DNA of 57,844 nt from an uncultured Clostridia bacterium (GTDB taxonomy: Bacteria > Bacillota > Clostridia > UBA1212): contig CAMZBI010000013.1 of NCBI GenBank assembly GCA_947304585.1, positions 1-57,844 on the forward strand. The letters run 5' to 3'. The notes below the pieces were generated by a model that made no database searches, had not been told where the DNA came from, and worked only from the letters and a program-made list of their open reading frames with translations. Within the stretch, counting starts at the first letter, position 1. Every line of letters starts with the position of its first letter. Position numbers and translations under genes: made by a program. Positions 21,624 through 30,575 of the stretch are shown in pieces.

Positions 21624-22703
21624 TCAGGATAGTTTGTTTCTGACATAGCCGAGGAACTTCTCCGGCGCGTCTTTTTCGTCTATTTTATCAACAATTTCGC
21701 CCTTCTCAAACACGAGGAAGCACCCTTTTCCGCCGGCAATGCCGAAATCCGCCTCTCTCGCCTCTCCGGGGCCGTTCACCGCACATCCCATGACCGCGAT
21801 CTTTACAGGCTTTTTGAAAAAGCCTTCCTCCTCCATCGCCTCAAGACCTCTTTCGATCTCTCCCGCAACGCCGATAAGGTCGACCTGGGTCCTCCCGCAG
21901 GTGGGACAGGATGTGAAATCCACAAGTTTTCCCCTGCCGAGATTCAGCGCTCTCAAGGCCTCCTTTGCCACTCTCACCTCTTCCATCGGATCGCCTGTAA
22001 GAGAAACTCTCACCGTATCGCCAATGCCGAGAGACAGTATTGCGCCAAGGCCGACGCAGGATTTTATGGTGCCGCTGCCGGGGGTCCCCGCCTCCGTGAT
22101 GCCCACGTGGAGGGGATAGTTAAACCGTTCGGCAGTCAGTTTGTAGGCCTCAAGGGAGGTCATAACGTCGGAGGCTTTTATGGATATCACTATGTCGTGA
22201 AAATCCTCGTCTTCAAGAAGTTTCACGTGGGAGGCTGCGCTCTCAAAAAGCGCCTGAGGCGTCGGCCCTCTGTACTTTTCAAGCAGTCTCTTCTCTACGG
22301 ATCCGCTGTTCACTCCGATCCTTATAGGCACCCCGGCCCGTCTGCATTTTTCCGTGACCGCCCTTGTTTTTTCGGCGGAGCCAATGTTTCCGGGATTGAT
22401 CCTTATCTTGTCCGCGCCGGCGTCGACGCACATGAGGGCGAGCCTGTAGTCGAAGTGAATGTCGCACACAAGCGGTATCTGAATCCTCTTCTTTATCTCG
22501 GCGACGGCAGCGGCGGCCTCTTCGTCCGGCACAGCCACCCTGACGATCTCGCAGCCCGCCTTTTCAAGCCTCTTTATCTGGCTGACGGTGGCGGCAACGT
22601 CTCTTGTGTCCGTGTTGGTCATGGATTGAATGCTGACGGCAGCTCCGCCGCCTATCTTCACGCCTCCGCAGCTGACCTGCCTTGTTTCGGATCTCGTAAA
22701 CAA
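21624..22703 (-). CDS. ispG: 4-hydroxy-3-methylbut-2-en-1-yl diphosphate synthase
   Basis: 359 residues. It is the penultimate enzyme of the non-mevalonate (MEP) isoprenoid pathway, a 4Fe-4S reductase that opens the cyclic diphosphate. It has a TIM-barrel N-terminus ([13 protein letters not shown]) and cluster cysteines in SCPTCGRTQ and in [11 protein letters not shown], both intact. It starts 4 nt after rseP, so translation is probably coupled. Together with dxr and uppS this block makes the C55 carrier lipid for the cell wall. Confidence 0.96.
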   Translation of the reverse strand: MFTRSETRQVSCGGVKIGGGAAVSIQSMTNTDTRDVAATVSQIKRLEKAGCEIVRVAVPDEEAAAAVAEIKKRIQIPLVCDIHFDYRLALMCVDAGADKIRINPGNIGSAEKTRAVTEKCRRAGVPIRIGVNSGSVEKRLLEKYRGPTPQALFESAASHVKLLEDEDFHDIVISIKASDVMTSLEAYKLTAERFNYPLHVGITEAGTPGSGTIKSCVGLGAILSLGIGDTVRVSLTGDPMEEVRVAKEALRALNLGRGKLVDFTSCPTCGRTQVDLIGVAGEIERGLEAMEEEGFFKKPVKIAVMGCAVNGPGEAREADFGIAGGKGCFLVFEKGEIVDKIDEKDAPEKFLGYVRNKLS

Positions 22704-22707
22704 TAGT

Positions 22708-24000
22708 TTATCCTCCCTGAATGAGCTTTACAATATCGCTCCCGGCCACAACCACGGCCAGCAGTATCATCAGCCCCAGTCCCACGTAAGATATGATCGC
22801 CTGCTGTTTTGGCGGTATCTTCTTTCCGCCCCGGATGAGTTCCACTATAATGAGGAGCAGATGGCTGCCGTCAAGGCCCGGTATCGGCAGCGCGTTGATA
22901 ACGCCCAGATTGGCGCTGATCAGCGCGGCCATATTGACAAGTGTGATCACTTTGATGGATACGTTGGCGCTGGCTCCCACCACCTCGGAAACAACTCCCG
23001 TAAGTCCTATCGGTCCCGCAAGACCGCTGAGGCCAACCTTCCCGGTGATGATCCACCAGAGTGATACGAAGACCGACTTGACCATTGAGATCATCTCGAC
23101 AAAGCCGTTGCCGATGAGCACAAAGGGGTTCTTTGAGTCGATGACGTGGTAGTTTCCGTTCCCCAGCGCACAGTACAGCTCCCCGGGGATGGCCTCGTCG
23201 GCCTCCGAAACAGTCTCGCCGTCGATCTTTTTGACAACGGTGCAGAGGGCCTGATTGTTTTCGGTATCCAGCGAATTGACCTTGGCGTACACGTAGTATT
23301 CAATGGTTTCGCCGTTCTCTGTTTTTACGATGGTATAGGAATAATCGTCGATGGTCAGCTTTGACGTCCCGTCCGACTCGTCTGTGACTTTTACGTAGTT
23401 GATGGTCTTCGAAATATCGTAATTAAGCTTTGTACCGTTTCTGTCGTAGACGAGGGTGTAGTGAGAGTTCATCACTTCCTCGCTGTCGTTCATGTCCTTT
23501 ATCCCGTAGGAGGCAAGGGTTATGTCCGTTCCGGTGAGGGTGTTTAAAGAGTCAAACCTCACCAGCCGGTCCCCCTCCCTTATGCCGCTGAAATAGGCAA
23601 TGGAACGGTTGTCAACGGTGTCAAGCTTTGTATTTGTGAAATACCCTGTGCCGACGATAAGCGTCGCCAGTATCCAGGCCAGTATGAAATTCATGGTGAC
23701 GCCGCCAAGGAAAATGACCGCTCTTTTGTACCATTTCTGGGCATAAAGGGAGTCGGGTGCGTTGCTGTCGCCAAGGTCATCCTCAAAGGCGCAGTACCCG
23801 CCAACGGGTATGAGTCTCAGGGTGAACTTAGTGCCCGTCTTTTTGCTGGTCCGCTGGAAAAGTTTGGGCCCCATGAAGATGGAGAACTCCACGACTTTTA
23901 CTTTGAATATCCTTGCAGCTATAAAGTGCCCCCACTCGTGGACAATGGTGAGCACGCTGAGCATCAGGAGCATTATAAGAATACTGAGAAATACAGGCAT
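22708..24000 (-). CDS. rseP: Site-2 protease (RIP metalloprotease RseP family)
   Basis: 430 residues. It is an intramembrane zinc protease that cuts regulatory membrane proteins. The HEWGH zinc motif lies in the first membrane segment near residue 21. The third zinc ligand region [13 protein letters not shown], with its LDG motif, is in the C-terminal membrane part. A PDZ-like domain ([13 protein letters not shown]) sits in between, followed by an unusually long extracytoplasmic stretch of about 110 residues rich in aspartate, threonine and asparagine. The usual neighbours dxr and ispG flank it. The substrate here is unknown, and anti-sigma factors or leftover signal peptides are typical. Confidence 0.93.
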   Translation of the reverse strand: MPVFLSILIMLLMLSVLTIVHEWGHFIAARIFKVKVVEFSIFMGPKLFQRTSKKTGTKFTLRLIPVGGYCAFEDDLGDSNAPDSLYAQKWYKRAVIFLGGVTMNFILAWILATLIVGTGYFTNTKLDTVDNRSIAYFSGIREGDRLVRFDSLNTLTGTDITLASYGIKDMNDSEEVMNSHYTLVYDRNGTKLNYDISKTINYVKVTDESDGTSKLTIDDYSYTIVKTENGETIEYYVYAKVNSLDTENNQALCTVVKKIDGETVSEADEAIPGELYCALGNGNYHVIDSKNPFVLIGNGFVEMISMVKSVFVSLWWIITGKVGLSGLAGPIGLTGVVSEVVGASANVSIKVITLVNMAALISANLGVINALPIPGLDGSHLLLIIVELIRGGKKIPPKQQAIISYVGLGLMILLAVVVAGSDIVKLIQGG

Positions 24001-24057
24001 ATTTCCTCCGTTTTGTTACTTTTGTAAGGCGGCTTTTCGCTGTCCGTCCTCATCTAT

Positions 24058-25206
24058 TTAGAGAGCAGCATTGGCGTAGGTCTCGAGGCTAACAGCTATT
24101 ATTTCCTCCGCAGCGGGGTTCCTGACGGTTTTGTGGGACCCCATCGCCCTTTCCACCATCTTCGGAATGTCCGTGAAACGGATGGCTCCCTCCAGAAAAA
24201 ACTTGACCGCTTTTTCGTTGGCGGCGTTCATGCAGGCCGGCATGGTGCCTCCCTCTTCTCCTGCGGCAATTGCAAGGCTGAGGCATGGGAACTTTTCAAG
24301 ATCCGGCTTTTCAAAGGTCAATTCCAGCCCTTTTGCAAAATCAAGGGCGGGCACGTTGCATTTTAAGCGTTCCGGGTACGTGAGAGCGTACTGGATGGGC
24401 AGTTTCATTGACGGGAAGCCCAGCTGGGCCAGCACCGCTCCGTCCCGGGTCTTGATCATGGAGTGGACAATGCTCTGGGGGTGGACCGTGACTTCGATAT
24501 CCTTCATTCCGACGGAGTAAAGTCTCGACGCCTCTATTACCTCAAGACCCTTGTTCATAAGTGTTGCGGAGTCAACGGTGATCTTTCCGCCCATGCGCCA
24601 GGTGGGGTGGCCAAGGGCCATCTCCGGCGTCACGGAATCCAGTTTTTCCTTCGGGAATGTTCTGAAGGGACCTCCGGAACAGGTCAGGATTATCCTTTCA
24701 AGTTCTCCAGGTTCTATTCCCCGGAGGCACTGGAACACCGCCGAGTGCTCGCTGTCAACAGGCAGTATGGAAACGCCCCGTTTTTTTGCCTCTCTCATCA
24801 CTATCTCGCCGGCGGCCACAAGGGTCTCTTTGTTTGCGAGAGCAATGTCGGTGCCTTTTTTGATGGCCTCAAGAGTGGGCGCGATTCCCTTCATCCCGAC
24901 AACGGCGGTGACAAGGACATCCATATCGCTTCCGGCAAGTTCCTTAAGGCCTTCGTCGCCCCAGAGGACCACCGGATCCATGTCCGCAAGAAGCTCTTTG
25001 ACCCTCTCCGCCCCTTCTTTGGTGCCGGTGCAGAGAAGTCTTACGCCAAACTCCCTCGCCTGGGCCGCCATCTTCTCAACGCTTGAACCGCAGGCAAGAG
25101 CGGTGACCCGGAAACTGCCCGGCCTTTCGCCGTTCAACTCTCTTATCACCTCCAGCGTCTGTGTGCCAATGGAACCTGTTGAACCTAAAATACCGATGTT
25201 TTTCAT
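24058..25206 (-). CDS. dxr: 1-deoxy-D-xylulose 5-phosphate reductoisomerase
   Basis: 382 residues. It catalyses the first committed step of the MEP pathway, converting DXP to 2-C-methyl-D-erythritol 4-phosphate with NADPH. The N-terminal Rossmann motif is GSTGSIGTQTL. The metal-binding and active-site segments are recognisable in LPVDSEHSAVFQCL, CSGGPFR and ATLMNKGLEVIEA. It begins 1 nt past the cdsA stop, a tight operon junction. Confidence 0.97.
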   Translation of the reverse strand: MKNIGILGSTGSIGTQTLEVIRELNGERPGSFRVTALACGSSVEKMAAQAREFGVRLLCTGTKEGAERVKELLADMDPVVLWGDEGLKELAGSDMDVLVTAVVGMKGIAPTLEAIKKGTDIALANKETLVAAGEIVMREAKKRGVSILPVDSEHSAVFQCLRGIEPGELERIILTCSGGPFRTFPKEKLDSVTPEMALGHPTWRMGGKITVDSATLMNKGLEVIEASRLYSVGMKDIEVTVHPQSIVHSMIKTRDGAVLAQLGFPSMKLPIQYALTYPERLKCNVPALDFAKGLELTFEKPDLEKFPCLSLAIAAGEEGGTMPACMNAANEKAVKFFLEGAIRFTDIPKMVERAMGSHKTVRNPAAEEIIAVSLETYANAAL

Positions 25207-25207
25207 A

Positions 25208-26050
25208 TCAATGACTGAATACGACTGTGACGAAAAACAGTGTCACCGCAAAAGAAGGGAGATATGAATCGATCCTGTCAAGGACGCCTCCGTGACCCGG
25301 AAGGAGTTTGCTGAAATCCTTTATGCCGCATTGGCGTTTCACAGCAGACATGAACAGATCTCCCGCCTGGCTCACGAATGAAACAAGGATGCCGAGTATG
25401 GGGCAGAACCAGAAAGGTATCCCGCAATCGATCTTAAGAAGGAACAGCACCAGGCCGTAGATCACAAGGCCTATGGCGCCCCCTGCAAAGCCTCCCCACA
25501 TTCCCTCCACGGTTTTTTTGGGGCTGATCTCGGGGCAGAGTTTTTTCTTCCCGAAAAGGCTTCCAAATGCAAAAGCGCAGGTGTCCGACATCACGCTGCC
25601 AATAAGTGTAAGGATGATGAGATGCATTCCCCGGGGCTGCGCCCGGAGAGCAATTCCGCACCAGAGCAGGAGCACGATGTAAAGAGCCCCGAAAACAGGG
25701 ATCGCGGAGTCTTCAAACGTTCTGTTCTTGTGGTCGAACACAAAAACAAAGGCTGCGATCACCAGCGAAAGGCCAAGAATGACCGTAAAAAAATTGATGC
25801 CGCTGCCGGAAAACACCAGTGATCCGGGTACCGTCGCAGCGGAGAACAGACTCAGAGGGAGAGCAAGAAATACAAGGACAGCGGGAGTCACCACCGGGTT
25901 TTTACCGCTTTTCTTAAATGCCCGGATAAACTCAAATACGCCAGCCGCCGCAGCTGCTATAACAAGGCCTGAGAAAAAATACCCGCCCAAAATGATCGCA
26001 GCAAGAGCGACGCCGCCTGCAATTATCCCAGTTATGATTCTTGCTTTCAT
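25208..26050 (-). CDS. cdsA: Phosphatidate cytidylyltransferase
   Basis: 280 residues with about seven or eight membrane segments. It makes CDP-diacylglycerol from phosphatidate and CTP, feeding all membrane phospholipids. The family signature near the C-terminus is clear: VKRQCGIKDFSKLLPGHGG followed by VLDRID, containing the conserved KD and DRID residues. It sits between uppS and dxr, the conserved clostridial order. A 145-nt gap separates it from uppS. Confidence 0.95.
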   Translation of the reverse strand: MKARIITGIIAGGVALAAIILGGYFFSGLVIAAAAAGVFEFIRAFKKSGKNPVVTPAVLVFLALPLSLFSAATVPGSLVFSGSGINFFTVILGLSLVIAAFVFVFDHKNRTFEDSAIPVFGALYIVLLLWCGIALRAQPRGMHLIILTLIGSVMSDTCAFAFGSLFGKKKLCPEISPKKTVEGMWGGFAGGAIGLVIYGLVLFLLKIDCGIPFWFCPILGILVSFVSQAGDLFMSAVKRQCGIKDFSKLLPGHGGVLDRIDSYLPSFAVTLFFVTVVFSH

Positions 26051-26195
26051 AAAAGCCCCTTTCAGCCCTGCCGGCCGGGAAATGACCGGAAGAACTAAAT
26101 GTATTTATCACACAAACTTTGAAATATATTTAAATGCAGAAATCAGCCCGCTGTGGCTCCCGGTCAGCTCCGGTTTTGCAGAAACTGCAAGCCGA

Positions 26196-26942
26196 TTACG
26201 CGCCGAAGCGTCTCTTTCTCCTGCCGAATTCCCGAAGAGCCTTGTCAAGCTCTTTTTCGTCAAAATCCGGCCAGAAGCAGTCCGTAAAATAGAGTTCCGA
26301 ATAGGCCGCCTGCCAGAGCAGGAAGTTGCTGATCCGAAGCTCGCCGCTGGTCCTCACCAGAAGATCAGGATCCGGAGTATCCGGGGCAAAAAGCCCTTCG
26401 CCTATCATTTTCTCATCAACAGCCTCCGGGTCAAGTTTTCCCTCCGCGCATTTCCTGCAAAGCTTTCTGACCGAAGAGGTTATCTCGTCCCTTCCTCCGT
26501 AGCTTATGCAGATGTTGACGGTGATGCCCTTTTTGTTTTCCGTCAGCTCTTCGATCCTTTCGATGTCGCCAAGTATCCTCTCCGACAGGCCCTTCCTGTC
26601 GCCAATGACCCTCAGCCTGACCTCCCGGCCGCCGTCGTCCGGATCGCCGATGTATTTCTCCATGAAGTCGGTGAAAATGTTCATCAGCGCGCCGACCTCC
26701 TGCTCGCTTCTCTTCCAGTTTTCCGTAGAAAAAGCATAAAAAGTCAGGTATTCAATGCCTCTGTCGGCGCAGGCTCTTATGATCTTTTTGAAGGTATTGG
26801 CCCCTTCAAGATGACCCGAAGCTGCGGGAAGGAGACGTTTTTTTGCCCAGCGCCTGTTTCCGTCGGGGATGATCGCAATGGACCTGACCCCGTAGTTCTC
26901 AAGGGCAGCTTTTTCGGTTTGTTTTTTTGTTTCGGCACTCAT
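26196..26942 (-). CDS. uppS: Isoprenyl transferase (undecaprenyl diphosphate synthase)
   Basis: 248 residues, normal length. It extends farnesyl diphosphate with isopentenyl units to the C55 carrier used for peptidoglycan. The catalytic DGNRRWAKKR motif is near residue 29, with DG-N-R-R-W replacing the more common DGNGRW. Other family segments are YLTFYAFSTENWKR, ICISYGGRDEI and LLVRTSGELRISNFLLWQ. A stem-loop lies between frr and this gene at 26966-27017. Confidence 0.95.
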   Translation of the reverse strand: MSAETKKQTEKAALENYGVRSIAIIPDGNRRWAKKRLLPAASGHLEGANTFKKIIRACADRGIEYLTFYAFSTENWKRSEQEVGALMNIFTDFMEKYIGDPDDGGREVRLRVIGDRKGLSERILGDIERIEELTENKKGITVNICISYGGRDEITSSVRKLCRKCAEGKLDPEAVDEKMIGEGLFAPDTPDPDLLVRTSGELRISNFLLWQAAYSELYFTDCFWPDFDEKELDKALREFGRRKRRFGA

Positions 26943-26965
26943 GATCAGTAATTCTTTAACATACG

Positions 26966-27017
26966 AAAATGACAGGCCGTCCGGGAATGGTTCCTCTGTT
27001 TAACGGCTTGTCATTTT
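26966..27017. other. Intergenic stem-loop between frr and uppS
   Basis: Two 15-nt arms, AAAATGACAGGCCGT (26966-26980) and ACGGCTTGTCATTTT (27003-27017), pair except for one position. That position is a G-U wobble in a plus-strand RNA and a mismatch in the minus-strand transcript. A second stem, CCCCGG/CCGGGG, follows at about 27030-27063. It could be a partial terminator or a processing site within the transcript. Confidence 0.5.
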
Positions 27018-27093
27018 GCGGTCATCACGCCCCGGCCGCCCTCTACAAGGTCTTCCGGGGCACCGTCGTTTTCAGATGCGAAGTGATCTTGAA

Positions 27094-27654
27094 TCACATC
27101 TCCATCAGTTCTTTTTCTTTCTTCGCGATGATCTTATCGATCTCATCGATATGCTTGTCGGTGAAATTCTGAATATCCTTTTCGGACTGCTTCTGGTCGT
27201 CCTCGGTTATGGCGCTCTTCTTTTTCTGGCCCTTGAAGTACTCCACCGCATCTCTTCTGATGGAACGGATGGCTACTTTGGCGTCTTCGCCCATCTTCTT
27301 CACCTGTTTTACCAGATCGCGACGTCTTTCCTCAGTGAGTGCGGGGAAGATCAGTTTGATGGATCTGCCGTCGTTAGAAGGATTGATGCCAAGGTCGGAT
27401 TTCAGTATGGCACGCTCCACTTCCTTCAGCATCTTTGCCTCCCAGGGTGTGAACACCAGAAGTCTGGCTTCAGGCACGCTGATATTTCCCACCTGGGGAA
27501 CAGGAGTCTCGGTTCCGTAATAGTCAACCGTTATTTTATTGAGAACCGCAGGGTTTGCCCTTCCCGCTCTGATCTCTGAAAGTTCTTCGGAAAGAAGACT
27601 TATGGTTTTATCCATTTTTGAAGTATAAACATCGTATTCTTTCTTGTCTATCAT
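27094..27654 (-). CDS. frr: Ribosome recycling factor
   Basis: 186 residues. It splits post-termination ribosomes together with EF-G. Family landmarks are SEIRAGRANPAVL near the N-terminus, the domain II segment with VPQVGNISVPEARLLV, and RRDLVKQVKKMGEDAKVAIR. I start at MIDKKEYD (27654) after GGGGGAT. The open frame runs 33 codons further but crosses the promoter. pyrH and tsf, its usual upstream partners, are not here, and frr begins its own transcript. Confidence 0.96.
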   Translation of the reverse strand: MIDKKEYDVYTSKMDKTISLLSEELSEIRAGRANPAVLNKITVDYYGTETPVPQVGNISVPEARLLVFTPWEAKMLKEVERAILKSDLGINPSNDGRSIKLIFPALTEERRRDLVKQVKKMGEDAKVAIRSIRRDAVEYFKGQKKKSAITEDDQKQSEKDIQNFTDKHIDEIDKIIAKKEKELMEM

Positions 27655-27706
27655 AACGTCATCCCCCATAATTAAATTGAGCCGAATGCTCTTCTTCGTC
27701 GGGACA

Positions 27707-27735
27707 AATATATCACAAAACGACCGAATTGTAAA
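27707..27735 (-). promoter_or_regulatory. Sigma-A type promoter of frr and the downstream block
   Basis: The minus strand reads TTTACA (27730-27735), a 17-nt spacer and TATATT (27707-27712), 52 nt before the chosen frr start. It lies just past the stop of the amidohydrolase gene, so it restarts transcription for the frr-uppS-cdsA run. Confidence 0.8.
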
Positions 27736-27753
27736 GACCCGGCAGAGAGTCAC

Positions 27754-28578
27754 TCAGCACGATACGCCAATATGTCTTCCGTGCTTTGAAAGAAGCTCCT
27801 TTGCGTTTTCGCAGGTGATCCTCCGGATGTCGTCTTCGCCAATGCCCAAAGACCTGATAAAGCCAAGTTCCCTCTCGGGCGTGCTCCAGGGGCAGTCGCT
27901 TCCGAAAAGGATCCTTCCGGCGCCGTGTTTTTTGATCACACCCCGGGCCTGTTCTTCAGTTATATAGCCAAGGCCGAAAGCCGTGTCGAACCAGACCGGA
28001 AAACCGCAGAGTTCCTCCGGCACCTTCTCCGTCTGCATCGATGACCCCCAGTGGGCCAGCACCACGTCATTTCCCCGGTCCGCGCCAAGGGCAATTGCAG
28101 CCTCTTTAAGGCGCCTTGGCTCAGCCCTCTCCGTGTCCTCAAAAGAGATGTCGGAGCCCGCGTGGAAAAGGACAATAAAGCCAAGGTCCCGGGCCTTCTC
28201 ATACAAAGGGGCAAGCCTCGGGTCGTCAACGTAAAAATTCTGGAAATACGGGTGAAATTTGATGCCGCAGATATTGTTTTCCTTTAGGCGCTCAAGCTCG
28301 TCAAGGGCGTCCTCCGCAAAGGGCGCCACGGAGCCGAATGATATGACGTTCCCGCCGTCTGTCGAGATCGCAAAGTCGTTCACGTTGTGCATGCGCCGGG
28401 CGTCAGCGGCAATGTTGTTGACCACAAAAGCACCCACACCCTGTGCCGCAAGGAGCTCCTTAAGACCTGAAAGGGTGCCGTCGGTATAGGGTCTGATCCC
28501 CCCGGTAGCGGAAAGGCCGCATACCGCTTTTTGGGCTATTTTATCGGGATAACAGTGGGTGTGAAAATCGATCGTCAT
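27754..28578 (-). CDS. Amidohydrolase-2 family TIM-barrel metal hydrolase
   Basis: 274 residues. The first metal motif HTH sits right after the start (MTIDFHTHCYP), fixing the start codon. Later ligands appear in LFHAGSD and VLAHWGSS, and the catalytic aspartate in ILFGSDCPWS near the C-terminus. This is the amidohydrolase-2 pattern shared by uronate isomerase-like, decarboxylase and lactonase enzymes. The substrate cannot be named. Its start lies 38 nt inside the 3' end of the upstream amylase gene, so the two are probably translationally coupled. That link hints at carbohydrate metabolism but does not prove it. Confidence 0.8.
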   Translation of the reverse strand: MTIDFHTHCYPDKIAQKAVCGLSATGGIRPYTDGTLSGLKELLAAQGVGAFVVNNIAADARRMHNVNDFAISTDGGNVISFGSVAPFAEDALDELERLKENNICGIKFHPYFQNFYVDDPRLAPLYEKARDLGFIVLFHAGSDISFEDTERAEPRRLKEAAIALGADRGNDVVLAHWGSSMQTEKVPEELCGFPVWFDTAFGLGYITEEQARGVIKKHGAGRILFGSDCPWSTPERELGFIRSLGIGEDDIRRITCENAKELLSKHGRHIGVSC

Positions 28579-30520
28579 TAATTCTTTTCAGGATGGCGCA
28601 GCCGTTATACAAAACAACAGGATCATTGCCGGATACTATTTCGCCAACCTCTCCGCCGAATATGCGGGTGAATTCGCCTTCGATCCCGGGCAGCATAACC
28701 TCGGAAACGTTCTCCCTCTCCCGGGATACAACTACGACGAACTCGTCGCCGCCAAGGCTTCTCCTGTAGGCCAGCGCGTCGGGACCTGCATCGATAAAAT
28801 CTATCTCACCATCAATAAGGGCGGGATTGGCTCTCCTGATCTCGGCAAGTTTTGAAAAGAGCGCGATCATATTGGCGTCTTCCGAACCCCAGGGGTAGGT
28901 GCGCCTGTTGTCCGGGTCTTCGCCGCCTTCAAGGCAGGTCTCGTCGCCGTAATAGATCAGAGGAACTCCGGGATAGGTAAACATGACAGCCGTATAGAGA
29001 GAGACGTATCTTCTGGCGAGGGGCCTTTTGCCCTCTGCAGCCTCCAGCATCTCGGTCATGAGACGCCTGACGTCATGGCTGCCGGTCATATTGGCGAGAG
29101 CGTAGAAGTTCTCCCGGGGATAGTTTTCTTTGATGGAAAGGAACCTTTCGGAAGTCCCCTTGCCATCGGTTTTGCCCTTAAAGAAGGAAAGAAGTATGTT
29201 TCTGAAGGGATAGTCGGTGACGGTGTGGAGCTCGTGCTCGGTGAAATAGGAGCGCATCTTGCCGTAGCTGATCTTGGTTGAGGCGTCCTCCCAGACCTCG
29301 CCCAGAAGAACGGGGGCAAGGCCGGTCTCCTCCGCTGTCTCGTCGCAGGCATTGGCCAGTTCTTTGATGAATCCGTCCGGCAGTTCGTCGGCAACGTCAA
29401 GCCTGAACCCTGCCACGCCCTTTCTCAGCCAGTGTTTCACGACGGAATCGTCGCCTCTTGCAATAAAATCAAGATAGCTTGGGGTCAGCTCGTTTACGTT
29501 GGGGAGCACGTCAACGTCCCACCAGCAGTCGTACTTGTCGTCGCTGTCCGGTGAAAAGCTGTACCAGTCCCTGTATTTGGAGTCCTTATTGCCGTAGGCT
29601 CCACCGCCGAAACGGCCCTTCTTATCGAAATATATGCTGTCGGCACCGGTGTGGCTGAAAACTCCGTCAAGAATGATCCTGACGTTGTCCTTTGCGCACA
29701 CGTAAAGGAGAAGATCCAGAGCCGGATCGCCTCCAAGGAGCCCGTCCACATGCATATAGTCCTCGGTGTCGTACCGGTGGTTGCTCTCCGCCCTGAAAAT
29801 CGGGTTGAGATAGATCACGTTGGCGCCAAGGGCCTCGATATAGGGCAGTTTTTCTGAGACGCCGGACAGATTTCCGCCCTGGAAATCCCAGCGGATGACC
29901 TTGTTGTCCGCGTCTTTTATGTACATGGGAAGGTCCGACCAGGAGCCGTACATGAAAGTGTTTGGCTTGGGCTTGGCAAGGGCGTCGTATCCCTTGGCGA
30001 ATCTGTCGGGAAAGATCTGGTAGATGACAGACTTTTTGAACCAGTCAGGAACCTTAAGACCTTTTCTGTAAACGGTTATGGAATAGAATGGTCCGTCGGT
30101 GCCCTCTCTGCAGGTGCCAATACCTCCGGTGAGTTCCGGATTGTTTCCGTAAAACAGGCTTATCTCCCTGCCCTTTTCGGCAACGTCGAATCTGAAGCCG
30201 TAGAGAATAACTCCCGGATCCTTTGCGTCCACGGTGCAGGAGAAGACTGTCCTGATCCTGGTTCCGTATTCGGTTTCAACTGTTTCGGGGTCACCCTGCT
30301 CCAGCGGGATCGAATAACGGGAGGGCTCGTGATCGCTCTTCTCGGTCTCGTCACAGGTGTCGTAAAAACACAGAGAAAGCTCCGCCAGGGTGATCTCTGC
30401 GGGATCCGTGAGATCGTCCTCGTAGCTTTCAACTTTCAGTTTTACTTTTTCGCCGGCTTTTACCGCTCCAAAGGGAATTCTGAAGCGGTCTGACCTTGAA
30501 TCGTGCAGAAAAGTTATCAT
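28541..30520 (-). CDS. GH13 alpha-amylase family enzyme (neopullulanase/cyclomaltodextrinase-like)
   Basis: 659 residues without a signal peptide, so it is cytoplasmic. A beta-rich N-terminal domain of about 150 residues precedes the catalytic barrel, which opens with VIYQIFPDRFAKG. The catalytic residues are visible: the nucleophile aspartate in GFRLDVADE, the acid glutamate in LLGEVWED and the third carboxylate in TGSHDVRR. This layout fits intracellular neopullulanase/cyclomaltodextrinase-type enzymes that trim maltodextrins. It lies 55 nt after glgP, so a role in glycogen or maltodextrin breakdown is likely. Its 3' end overlaps the amidohydrolase gene by 38 nt. Confidence 0.88.
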   Translation of the reverse strand: MITFLHDSRSDRFRIPFGAVKAGEKVKLKVESYEDDLTDPAEITLAELSLCFYDTCDETEKSDHEPSRYSIPLEQGDPETVETEYGTRIRTVFSCTVDAKDPGVILYGFRFDVAEKGREISLFYGNNPELTGGIGTCREGTDGPFYSITVYRKGLKVPDWFKKSVIYQIFPDRFAKGYDALAKPKPNTFMYGSWSDLPMYIKDADNKVIRWDFQGGNLSGVSEKLPYIEALGANVIYLNPIFRAESNHRYDTEDYMHVDGLLGGDPALDLLLYVCAKDNVRIILDGVFSHTGADSIYFDKKGRFGGGAYGNKDSKYRDWYSFSPDSDDKYDCWWDVDVLPNVNELTPSYLDFIARGDDSVVKHWLRKGVAGFRLDVADELPDGFIKELANACDETAEETGLAPVLLGEVWEDASTKISYGKMRSYFTEHELHTVTDYPFRNILLSFFKGKTDGKGTSERFLSIKENYPRENFYALANMTGSHDVRRLMTEMLEAAEGKRPLARRYVSLYTAVMFTYPGVPLIYYGDETCLEGGEDPDNRRTYPWGSEDANMIALFSKLAEIRRANPALIDGEIDFIDAGPDALAYRRSLGGDEFVVVVSRERENVSEVMLPGIEGEFTRIFGGEVGEIVSGNDPVVLYNGCAILKRINDDRFSHPLLSR

Positions 30521-30575
30521 TATGTCAGTCTTTTGATAAAGCTTTTGTTAAACTGTGTTTTTCCGGGAGTTTTGC

